DNA from: Pomacea canaliculata
Lineage: Eukaryota > Mollusca > Gastropoda > Architaenioglossa > Ampullariidae
NCBI RefSeq assembly: GCF_003073045.1
Contig: NC_037594.1
Location: 31,298,737-31,362,736 of the forward strand
Reading direction: 5' to 3'
Length of the DNA: 64,000 bases
Part shown: positions 24,250 to 33,953 of the stretch, piece after piece
Layout: each line of letters starts with the position of its first letter
How positions within the stretch are numbered: position 1 is the stretch's first letter
Made by a program: the position numbers and the translations under genes
Notes under the pieces: model-generated
Told to the model about the DNA's origin: nothing
Seen by the model: the letters and a program-made list of their open reading frames with translations, nothing else
Database searches by the model: none

Positions 24250-25383
24250 ATCTGCAATTTGAGGTATGTGAGTTAGGATGAAAAACTATGCTTATAATGG
24301 ATCAGGTATATTATACCTTATTGAGCGGTAATTAATACACAAGCTGAGAGCTTCCAGCAAGCTTACATCTACAAAAATAGGAATTATAAAACCTTTTCCA
24401 AGAGGTAATTAATGTACATTTCAAACTGGATCGTGTCTAGTAGCGGTTTTTTTTTAGCCATTGTTTACAACGAATACGATCCGCTCGCTATATGAAAAAG
24501 TTTGAATAAGTCTGCACAGAGGAAAGGAAGCAGTGGAAGTTCTTAAGTTTGCTCCCCTTGTCTGTTGTCAGTCTATTCCTTTTTACAAATGTTTTAAGGA
24601 CAGGCTGTTGTTCTATATTAAAAAAATGAATTAGTTTATTGACCTTGACATAACTGACAAAGAGCCGTTATTTCACCACACACACACACTTTATGACACT
24701 TTCCAAACTCTTTTTCTCAACTTTTGCCTTTTCCTTCACGAACAACACAGGAAGCGATCATTGTCAATCTCAGCTCCATGTGGACGTGTTCATTTAGTAT
24801 TGTAGGAATTATGTCTGCGCTCAGTACAGGATCCAAAGTGTCTTCATGTGATTAATAAGCTGTGTCTGTGTTGACAGGAGAGCGGCTGTCGTACGCCATC
24901 ACAACGCTGCTGTCCTTCGGGGTCTTCATGAGCTTCATCCTGTCGTCGATGCCATCGTCAGCGGAGACCGTCTCAATCATGGTCATCGACATGAGCGCCC
25001 TGCTCATCCTCTCTGCCGTCTACGTCCTCCTCTGCATCTTCACCCTCCGCCTGTTCCACCGCGACGACGACAAGCACCCGGTGCCCAAGGCGGTGCAGAC
25101 CTTCATCGTGTCGCTGGAGGTCCTCCTGTGCCTGGAGCCGCCCAACACCAAAGTCGATCCTGTCATCCAGGTGATGCCCGTGTCCGACCAGGACCACCAG
25201 AGGCCACGAATCTGTGACACCATCAAGAAGAAGCAGTTGTCCCGGAAGCTGGCCATCACCAACCCCAACGAGATGACGTGGCGCCGGGTGAGCCGGACAC
25301 TGGACAAGTTCTTCTTCCGTCTTTCCTTACTGATCGTCCTCGGGTCCACCTTCGTTGTGTTCGTCTTGATCAGCAAGAGCTAG
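23274..25383 (+). CDS. nAChR-like Cys-loop channel subunit, gene 5 (subfamily C), one frame break
   Basis: Exon 1 is 23274-24047 and exon 2 is 24878-25383, with an 830-bp GT-AG phase-1 intron. The signal peptide MRVLIFTAAVFAQLHVTSC leads into QSAVNVTRVHEH. The extracellular domain has both WxxxxxW tryptophans of the loop D region, WRPRL with Arg in place of the loop A Tyr, the Cys-loop CYVDVTYFPFDIQTC and loop B tryptophan (FIWAED). Around 23800-23804 one base appears missing, and the frame changes inside loop F just after EDMG. It then continues as IDLSFYSGNGEW, loop C without a Cys pair, and TM1. Exon 2 is clean: GERLSY at the pore entrance, Leu at 9', Ser at 20', TM3, a cytoplasmic loop starting RLFHRDDDKHPVP, MTWRRVSRTLDKFFF and TM4. 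A single indel in otherwise strong sequence makes an assembly error or polymorphism as likely as a pseudogene. Confidence 0.85.
24109..24247. repeat. (GT)n microsatellites in gene 5 intron
   Basis: Two GT runs, about 24109-24127 and 24197-24247, separated by AT-rich sequence, early in the intron. The longer run of about 50 bases is likely length-polymorphic. Confidence 0.9.
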
Positions 25384-26320
25384 GCACCGGATGTTCACCT
25401 TGTCAAATCCTTGCCTGACTGATCAAAGCACGTGTAGCATGAAGCTTGAAAAATAACTTTCTTGGACCTGCAAGGTTTAGTGTCTAGTACAGTCATAGCT
25501 TATAGTCTTATTATCTTTACATACATCGATTGGACCTTTTTGCGAACATGACTATTTGGTGTTAGTCATGTTGTCTATACCAGTAGACTATATATTAGCT
25601 ATTTACAGTTCATGTGTGTTCTCCTCATCAGTTAGTAGAATACTTTTTCCTGAATCATAAACACTTGCACAGGAAGGTACAAAAATCAAGAAATGGAAAA
25701 ACGTTTTAAATGCAGTGAATATATGTGACAATGTTTGCTTTTGATGATTATTGTTGTTGTTGTTGTTATTATTATTAGTATTAGTAGTAGTATCATCATT
25801 ATTGTTGTTGATAATGTTATTATTGTGTCAGTAAATTAAGTTTCGTACATTTCGTGAGTTTTTACGAAGAATCGCTGTTCAATAATTGTGATCACGGGTC
25901 ATCCTTACGATGTGCAATAATAGACAAAAGATATTCACTCTTCACACTAGTTTGATGGTGGTACTGAGCTGTAGTGACTGCAACTATGCTGATGGCATTC
26001 ATCTTCTCACAATAATAACACAACTCTTTCTTTTGAGATGATGATGATTATTTTCTGCGTTTTTATATTTTTGTCAACATATTTTAGCTAAGCTTTGTTG
26101 GTGGGGTAAAGTACTATATAAGTTAACTTTATTATTATTTATTATTATTAGGTTTTCTTGACTAGATATTTCTGATGCTGGCAATAAAAAATAAAAACAA
26201 ATTGCAGACTGTGTCACAGTTTCACGTGTACTCACTGTATGTACATTCACTCATTTCATCCTGTAGCTGGTGCGGGAGGTACACGTCGTAGGGGGTACAT
26301 GATGATGATGGTGATGATGA
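25384..26320. other. 3' flank of gene 5
   Basis: Non-coding. Short ATT/GTT trinucleotide runs near 25745-25830 and 26140. No poly(A) hexamer close to the stop codon. A GATGATG run leads into the minisatellite. Confidence 0.45.
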
Positions 26321-26821
26321 TGAGCCTCACTATGACACAGCTGACATGTGTGAGCCTCAATATGACAGCTGACATGTGTGAGCCTCACTATGGCACAGCT
26401 GACATGTGTGAGCCTCACTATGGCACAGCTGACATGTGTGAGCCTCAATATGACACAGCTGACATGTGTGAGCCTCACTATGGCACAGCTGACATGTGTG
26501 AGCCTCACTATGGCACAGCTGACATGTGTGAGCCTCAATATGACAGCTGACATGTGTGAGCCTCACTATGGCACAGCTGACATGTGTGAGCCTCACTATG
26601 GCACAGCTGACATGTGTGAGCCTCACTATGACACAGCTGACATGTGTGAGCATCACTATGACACAGCTGACATGTGTGAGCCTCACTATGACACAGCTGA
26701 CATGTGTGAGCATCACTATGACACAGTTGACATGTGTGAGCCTCAATATGACAGCTGACATGTGTGAGCATCAATATGACACAGCTGACATGTGTGAGCC
26801 TCACTATGACACAGCTGACAC
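26321..26821. repeat. 30-bp minisatellite, 16 copies, two E-boxes per unit
   Basis: Sixteen tandem units centred on cagctgacatgtgtgagcc plus tcactatgacac-type spacers. Most units are 30 bp with occasional 28-bp variants. Each unit carries CAGCTG and CATGTG, both E-box (CANNTG) sequences, so about 32 such sites lie within 500 bp. Unit-length variants of 28 bp break every reading frame, so the long open frames on both strands are repeat artefacts and not genes. It lies between genes 5 and 6. Spacerless identical-unit structure excludes a CRISPR. Confidence 0.95.
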
Positions 26822-27928
26822 AAGCAGTCAGCACAGCAAATATCATCTGACACGTGTATCACAAGGCAAGAATCGGGCGCTGACTGCATTTAATGGAGGA
26901 AACTGCGTTCCATCATCTGCAGAAACCTTTAATATGTTTAATTACTTCTTTATTTCTGTAGTATGACAAATGTCGGCCGACCTTTCCTTTGTTCTCGCAG
27001 GCAAAGAGTAGTGGAATGCACTATGTTGCTCACATGAGTGTTCACAGTTGAGGTCAGAAGGTCGTTACTCACTTGTCTGTCTCTGTCCACTCGGAGGGTG
27101 GGATCTAGTTCCTACCCCTCGGCTGCCTATCCTCCATAACGTTTTTTGGGGGTTAATTATCCAATGAACAGCTAGGTCAGGGAGGGAAAGTATCATGTTT
27201 CACACGACTGTCAAACCATCTTCTACGAATTTGAAAGACGTGGCTTCGTACACAAGCACATGACCACTGCAACTATATCCCCAACACAAAGTCATTGTAA
27301 GTTAATTAATTTCAAGCACACCTTAGATAAAAAAAAGATCTCTAGCAGACGACATTCTTTCAGCAACATTCATTCACATTCTTAATAAAAAAAAATTACG
27401 GTCTATATATTTTTTCTGCTTTGTTTATATTTTTATATATTTTTTTATTTATGTTTATTTTCATTTTTCAAAGCTAAATTAAAGTGTTTGTTTAGGTTTC
27501 CGGAATACAGACAGTTCTAGTAGAGTGCTCATGCTTTAATGATAATTAATTAATTACAATAATTATCCACTTCGTGAATTAAAAAGATCGTTAGCCTGAT
27601 CAATGGGCTGACAGTGGACGTGATTGCAGGCTACAAGAAATTGATTGGCGCGAGCGACCATTAGAAACGCGCGGTCCACCCTGATGCTATGATTAAACCT
27701 CGTACTGCCACCCGCAGACCTCGGCTCAGTGCGACAACTGGTCCTCCTCTGGGTACATCGTTTGTCAGCTACTCAACGAAGACGGGTACCATGTTGAGGT
27801 CATTCCAAACAGGAATGTAAATACTCTGTGACACGTGGTGTAAGAGCATCGTTCTTTGAGAAAATTTAGAGATTAATTATCCATCAGTTTAAATCGCTAG
27901 ACTGTGAAAGCAAGAAGGATCCAGCTTC
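26822..27928. other. 5' flank of gene 6
   Basis: Intergenic, strongly AT-rich at 27340-27600. Homology with the gene 5 upstream region is visible only in the last 20-25 bases before the start codon. No gene seen. Confidence 0.4.
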
Positions 27929-27936
27929 TGACGTCA
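27929..27936 (+). promoter_or_regulatory. CRE palindrome overlapping gene 6 start codon
   Basis: Perfect TGACGTCA ending on the A of the ATG, exactly as in gene 5, with a second copy at 27982-27989. Conservation may simply reflect the recent duplication and the amino acids encoded. Confidence 0.35.
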
Positions 27937-30167
27937 TGAGAGTACTGATATTCACTGCCGCTCTCCTCGCTCAGCTCCACGTGACGTCATGTCAAAGTGC
28001 GGTCAACGTCACGAGGGTCCACGAGCACGTGTACAACGTCATCACCCCGTACACAAGACCCGTCAAAAATTTCTCCACGACCACGAACGTCCAGGTGCTC
28101 TTCTACCTGATGGCCATCAACGACTTCGACACGGCCTCGCAGAAGCTGACCAGCACCGGGTGGATGCTGGTGCAGTGGCAGAACGAGTACCTGACGTGGG
28201 ACCCCGCAGCCTTTGGCGGCGTCCAAACCATCTTCCCTGATCCTACTCAGGTGTGGCGGCCTCGCCTGGCCATACAGAACACCATGAAGGACCTGAAGGC
28301 CATCGGGGAGGACTACGTCGTCATCATGGCCGTCTACAACGGGATAATGCAGTGGTTCCCGGCGGAGCAGTTCGAAACCTTCTGCTACGTGGACGTCACG
28401 TACTTTCCTTTTCGACACACAAACGTGCACCTGGAAGTTGTTCATCTGGGCAGAAGACATTAGTGAAATCAACCTCAGCAATGGCATCAGAAATCGACCT
28501 CAGCTTCTACTCTGGAAATGGCGCGTGGAAGATGCTCTCTACCCGAGCCTTCAGGACAAACTTGATTCTCAACGGTGCAAACTTTCCTATTCTTGTCTAT
28601 GAGGTGACACTGAAGAGGCGACCATCACTTCTGGTTTTGACTGTCCTCATGCCAGTCCTGCTTCTGGCTTTCATCAATGTCTTCGTCTTCAGTATTCCTT
28701 CTGAGTCAGGTAACCATAGGAACCAGTAGGGTGAAAGTCTGTGTTCAGTGCGATGTCAGAGTGATAACGTGTGTCGTCCACGAGATAGAGTGCGAAAGTG
28801 CAATAGAGAAAGAGAGACAGAAGCAATAAATATGTTTGTGTAAAACAAACATTTTATAAAAACGTTGACATAATTGTGTAGTATGTCAGTAAATACACTT
28901 TCTGGAACTGGATGTCCATTTTGTTTCTAGTATAAGATCCACGATATTCTGAGCTAAGAACCGGTGAATTAAAAATCGCCTTCCGAGCTTTTAGAAAGTT
29001 CGACTTCAAGTGAACATGTTTGCATCTAGTTAATGTAAAAATTATTTTTTCATTAGGAATAATTGAAGTGTTTTCAAACTTTATGATTTTTGCAAACTGC
29101 GTCCTCCCTGCAAATTGTATAAAACTTGTAACAATTTGCTTGATACGCATGATGGCTTTGTGGACACAGACTGTGTTCGTCGTTTACCACAAGCTATAGT
29201 TTTCTGTACAAAGGTTGTACTGCCTGGGTATTCTTACCACTTTTGTATATCGAAGCTTTATGTAGATTTGAAGTTTGCTGTCCTTATCTGTAAGCAGCCG
29301 ATTAATGTTTTCCGAATCGCTGTTTGTCATTGTAATGATTCCTAAAAATTATTTCCATTAATTATAGTGTTGGAAATTATTACCATTTTAACAAAATGAT
29401 TAGAATTTCGGAACATACACCAATGCGTATTAATTGTAACCTGTTTCTTCTTTTTTCTGTCAGACTCGCCCCTGCACATACATCATACAAAGATAGAGAA
29501 AGAGATATATGCGCACACCCGAACACTCTTAAGTATTTTAGTACAAAAAGCAACTCACTTGCCTTCAACAAATTGAAAGCTTTAAAGGGTTTTACTTGTC
29601 ACCTTTAAGTCATAGAAATTCGTTTCTTGCCCAGTCTGTAGTAAGTGTCTTTGTTGACAGGAGAGCGGCTGTCGTACGCCATCACAACGCTGCTGTCCGT
29701 TCGGGGTCTTCATGAGCTTCATCCTGTCGTCGATGCCTTCGTCAACTGAGACTGTCTCCATCATGGTCATCGACATGAGCGTCCTGCTCATCCTGTCTGC
29801 CTTCTACGTCCTCCTCTGCATCTTCACCCTCCGCCTGTTCCACCGCGACGACGACAAGCACCCGGTGCCCAAGGCGGTCCAGACCTTCATTGTGTCGCTG
29901 GAGGTCCTCCTGTGTCTGGAGCCGCCCAGCACCAAAGTCGATCCTGTCATCCAGGTGATGCCCGTGTCCGACCAGGACCACCAGCAGCCACGAATCTTTG
30001 ACACCATCAAGAAGAAGCAGCTGTCCCGGAAGCTGGCCATCACCAACCCCAACGAGATGACGTGGCGCCGAGTGAGCCGGACACTGGACAAGTTCTTCTT
30101 CCGTCTGTCCTTACTGATCGTCCTCGGGTCCACCTTCGTTGTGTTCGCCTTGATCAGCAGAAGCTAA
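27936..30167 (+). CDS. nAChR-like Cys-loop channel subunit, gene 6 (subfamily C), three frame breaks
   Basis: Near-twin of gene 5. Exon 1 is 27936-28709 and exon 2 is 29661-30167, with a 951-bp GT-AG phase-1 intron whose first bases (gtaaccata) match gene 5. The signal peptide and N-terminal half are almost identical to gene 5. An extra C at about 28413 breaks the Cys-loop codons (tttccttttCgac). A second shift lies at about 28480-28492 in loop F, after which EIDLSFYSGNGAW, loop C (no Cys pair) and TM1 are in frame. In exon 2 an extra G near 29699 (tccgttcgg against tccttcgg) disrupts TM2 after GERLSYAITTLLS. Downstream TM3, the HRDDDKHPVP loop, MTWRRVSRTLDKFFF and TM4 are almost identical to gene 5. 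The stop codon is TAA. Three breaks make this the strongest pseudogene candidate of the array, yet no substitution stops are present. Confidence 0.8.
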
Positions 30168-31821
30168 GGTCCACTTCGTTGAGTCAAGTCTACCTGTCGA
30201 TGATCAACTCATTAGTTCATCATGCTTGAATTAAACAGTCTGTTACAGTCTGATCTTGTAATATTTCTAGATTTTCATAGACATCAACTACAACCGCCTT
30301 TTAATGTATATTAAAATCTAGTTTAGAAAGCATAATTAGTTCCGGTAGCATGCGCTCTCCCATTAATCATCTGTCGAGAGTGTGAATCCAATTCTCATCT
30401 CCAAATTTTGCATGTGAATGCTAAAAACTCACACGAATGAAAAAAAAAAGTTTTGTAAAGGTGTATATATTGTGTATTTTATTATTTCCATTATTTTCAT
30501 GTTGTGATTTTTTACGCTACATAGTTCAACACCTCGTTAGTTAGTTAGTGTTGTTGTTGTTGTTGTTGTTGATTTTAAAAGGTAAAGTGCTTCAACCCTC
30601 GTAGATGGGGGTCTTGGGGAGACGAGGAGAGGGAGGGGTTAAGGAGGTGTGGGAGGAGCTAGGGTCACTGCTCTGACCCCGTAGATGTTTACTGCTATTG
30701 GTCTCCTCTTCCTGCTGTTGTCACTTGTTTTTGGTGTCTAGGAGGTCTGTCAAGTCCGTAGTGGTAGTGTTCTGTGCTGGTTGCCAGATCCCCCATGTTG
30801 CTCTATTCTACACTTCTATTAATTTATAGGTACTATACTAGGTGATACTTTTATACTGTTTTGTTCTTCATAAACCTGTTTTTGCTATGGTTTGTTACCT
30901 TCTTTCCCTTTTTTGTCTATATTTTTTAAAATTTAATGGTTAAGAGTTTTTGAAATGATTGTTACCTTATTTTGGTTATAGTTCTGGCGCTCGATGAGTG
31001 CAGGACCCCATATTTCCTATGGTTTAAATTTACTGTGTGTTTATTGTAGGTTAGCAGTATCATTCACATATTTACCAGCCGCTATCATCAGCCAAAGCTT
31101 ACAAACAAGTGTCCCTGTAATTTGTGGCACAACCCACATCATTATCCACAATCATCCAACATTTACATGCCCATAAGGCCGTCTCGCGAGGCACTTCACC
31201 ATCGTTGACCAAATTGACATTAGGGAAACAATGTCAACATGTTGCAGGTGAATACTGAAAACACAGAGTTGTCTGACAACAGCTGCTATATAAGGCTACA
31301 ACTGTGTACAGACTGCTGTTCTCAGCTTACTTTCACATTTCAGCAGTAATGATATTTTTACATTTCATTAATGACCAAAGTTTTATAGGAATTTGTAATT
31401 ATCATCTTCTTTATAATCAGTCGACTCCGAGAGGTGAGTGTTCATACCAACCAGCACATGTGAATCATACAGCTGTACAGGAGTCCTGACATACATGTAA
31501 CTTGTTATTTTGTGATTAAATATTTTATGTAAGAATTGTTTACAGATCACTCTCTAGCCTTACTGATCACGTGACATAAGGTCAACTCACAGACTTCGGA
31601 TGGTTTTACCCCTTTCTTGCACTGGATACTCTGTAGTAAGTAATAAAGACATGACCACAGTATACTTGTTTTTATTTTCACACGTGCTTATATTTTTATT
31701 TAAAACTCATTTTAATGCAAAGAAAAGTCTGGAGGAGTGAACACACACTGAAAACATATCGTGCTAATCCACTCTTCTCAGCTTATGTTCTGGCTACTGC
31801 ACTGATCAACTCTGGGTCTTG

Positions 31822-31822
<1 letters not shown>
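30168..31822. other. intergenic stretch after gene 6
   Basis: ATTAAA at 30230-30235 is a possible poly(A) signal of gene 6. A weak tRNA-like piece (box A-like gcatgcgctctcc, box B-like gtgaatccaattctc) lies near 30349-30400 and may be an old SINE head. A (GTT)n run is at 30550-30571. The rest shows nothing recognisable. Confidence 0.4.
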
Positions 31823-31891
<69 letters not shown>

Positions 31892-31921
31892 GGACAGACA
31901 GACAGACAGACAGACAGACAG
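31823..31921. repeat. (AGAC)n microsatellite
   Basis: About 24 tandem agac units with one interruption (aggacag near 31891). The open frames on both strands over it are artefacts. Confidence 0.97.
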
Positions 31922-33953
31922 TGATAAAGTGGAAAGAGAGTGGGGAGAAACAAAATGCATGTACTTCTGCGTTCCTATGGTTTATGTTTAAGGGAGCGTG
32001 AGAACCTAATACCTAAATAGTAATTAGGTTATCACACTTACAGTTATCCCATAATGCACCAGAAAATTCCATTGGTGCCAACTGACTGGCGACCCACGCA
32101 CAGGTACTCTCACACAGAGCAGAGCATGGAGCGAGGCTGCGGACCACAGTTCAAACAAGACAACATCGCTGTTGATGACTTGCAGTTCAATTAGTTTTCG
32201 TGGAGTAGTTAGAACACGATTACTACATTTTGCTGTGTCAATAGTCACCAGGCACCAACCTCATTCCATGGCCGGACATGACAGAGCTGTTTTCACTGCC
32301 TCTTGCGAAATGCAATGACTGAGCGCTTCCATTGTGGCTGGAACTACCTTTGTTAGGTACCCACAACAATTATTCACAGTAATTATTCAGTTATTACTGA
32401 CAGTAATCATTCAAAATAATTATTAATTTATTATTTACAGTATTGATTGACACGAACGTTTACATAGTACCGTCTGAGGTAGTTATTATCGTAATTCATT
32501 TCTCTCGGTCGGAACTGTGATAATCTGACGTTTGTCGAGAAACATTGTAGTGGGACACCACATCGTGTAAATGGGAACAGTGGCAACTATTGATGCTAAT
32601 CTCAGTGTTTCACGGGGAAACATTAGGTGAGAGACAGGTGTTTGTTGTCTCTGTTCACTCTAACAATTGTCTTCCTGCCAATAGTGTGACCTGATTATAA
32701 GCAAGGCTCCTATACTACTGAATGGTAGTCATGGTTACAGATGACAATGTTGTGTACATCACCGGTATCTTTCTAATACTGTCAATAACACAGAAAGAAG
32801 AAACGACGATTTTTCCACCAAATTTCGCAAAACATCGCTGCTTATTTCATTTTGTGATTATTCCAGCCTCACCTCAAACTGCTCAAGGTGTTACACACAC
32901 ACAGGAAAGAGAGCTACAAAAATATATCTTTGAAAAAACATTACTTTGATGAAAGTTGATTCCATTATTTTATTATAAAAATTATAAAACTGTACATAAA
33001 AATAGGCGGGGGTAGCCTTAGGGATGTGCAAACTATTCACCTGCACAAGGCCGCCAAATCCCAGGGGCCGCCACGCCATTATATATATATACATCAAATA
33101 TAAAACAAAAAAAGAAAATAACGACACGGGACGGGAATGTGGTCAAAACATTGTGTTTCTTGTTAATTAGTTCGCTGTACTTACTGATGTTGCTGGAGTC
33201 GGAGCAGTAAGATGTGTGTAATATTATAATATCTGCATAATGAGAACATCGCGGGCCGCCACTGGTTTAATTAACATTGGCGAGTGAACGGCCCCCAATT
33301 CGTTCTCTGCCCAGGGGTAATAAAGAAACGACAGACTTTTCAAACTGTAATAATGTAAAATACCCAACTTATTGTGTCAAGCATGTTCGGATATCGCATC
33401 TATTCATATATTTATATTCGTTTATCTCATCATCATATGAGAGTACATGGCGGACTGACCCACATGCTGTGAACATTCAGTCGTCGTCAAAACAAACCGA
33501 TGGCCAGCGGTATCAGCTCTGTTTGCTGGAAGCTTCGATCGACGGGTACCCGTGTGTACCCCGCACATGAACAATAAGCAAGCAACTCTTGGCAACAATG
33601 CATCAGCTCGCGCGGTCAGCGGAAGCCATAGCAACTGCTGACTGCGCATGCGTCCGGTTCTTCACCCCATCCCTGCCAATCCCAGTACATTATTTTTTAC
33701 ACACCCTTTCATCAATTAAAGAGGAGCAGAGGGCTTAGCAACAACATTCGGTTGCACTCGTCTAAGCGTTTGGTGATTGCGTTCTCGTGTACATGACGGA
33801 TGGCAGCTTGGTACGCTGCTTGTCACGTGCAGCAACAAATAACAGTTCAAAGGAAAACTAGCTACTTAAGAAAAACAAGAAAAGAAAAGTGACTTCATTG
33901 TTGAATCATCAGTGATTTTTCTCAATAGCCCTTTTTACTTCTTGCTTCATAAT
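31922..33953. other. intergenic stretch and 5' flank of gene 7
   Basis: No gene recognised. An NRF1-like TGCGCATGCG lies at 33643-33652, about 300 bases upstream of the gene 7 ATG, a position comparable with the one before gene 4. GC-rich patches with ggccgcc strings at 33045-33075 and 33252-33262 could belong to an unidentified repeat. Confidence 0.35.

Noticed and set aside
26321-26821. CRISPR array
   Set aside because: Units are directly adjacent without unique spacers, and the window is from an animal genome.
26239-26966. Long overlapping open frames on both strands encoding repeated Met-Cys-Glu-Pro-type peptides
   Set aside because: They are translations of the 30-bp minisatellite. Units of 28 bp shift the frame, and both strands are open, so there is no coding constraint.
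33000-33300. ggccgcc-rich patches as a hAT or LTR element end
   Set aside because: No terminal repeats, target-site duplication or coding trace could be identified.
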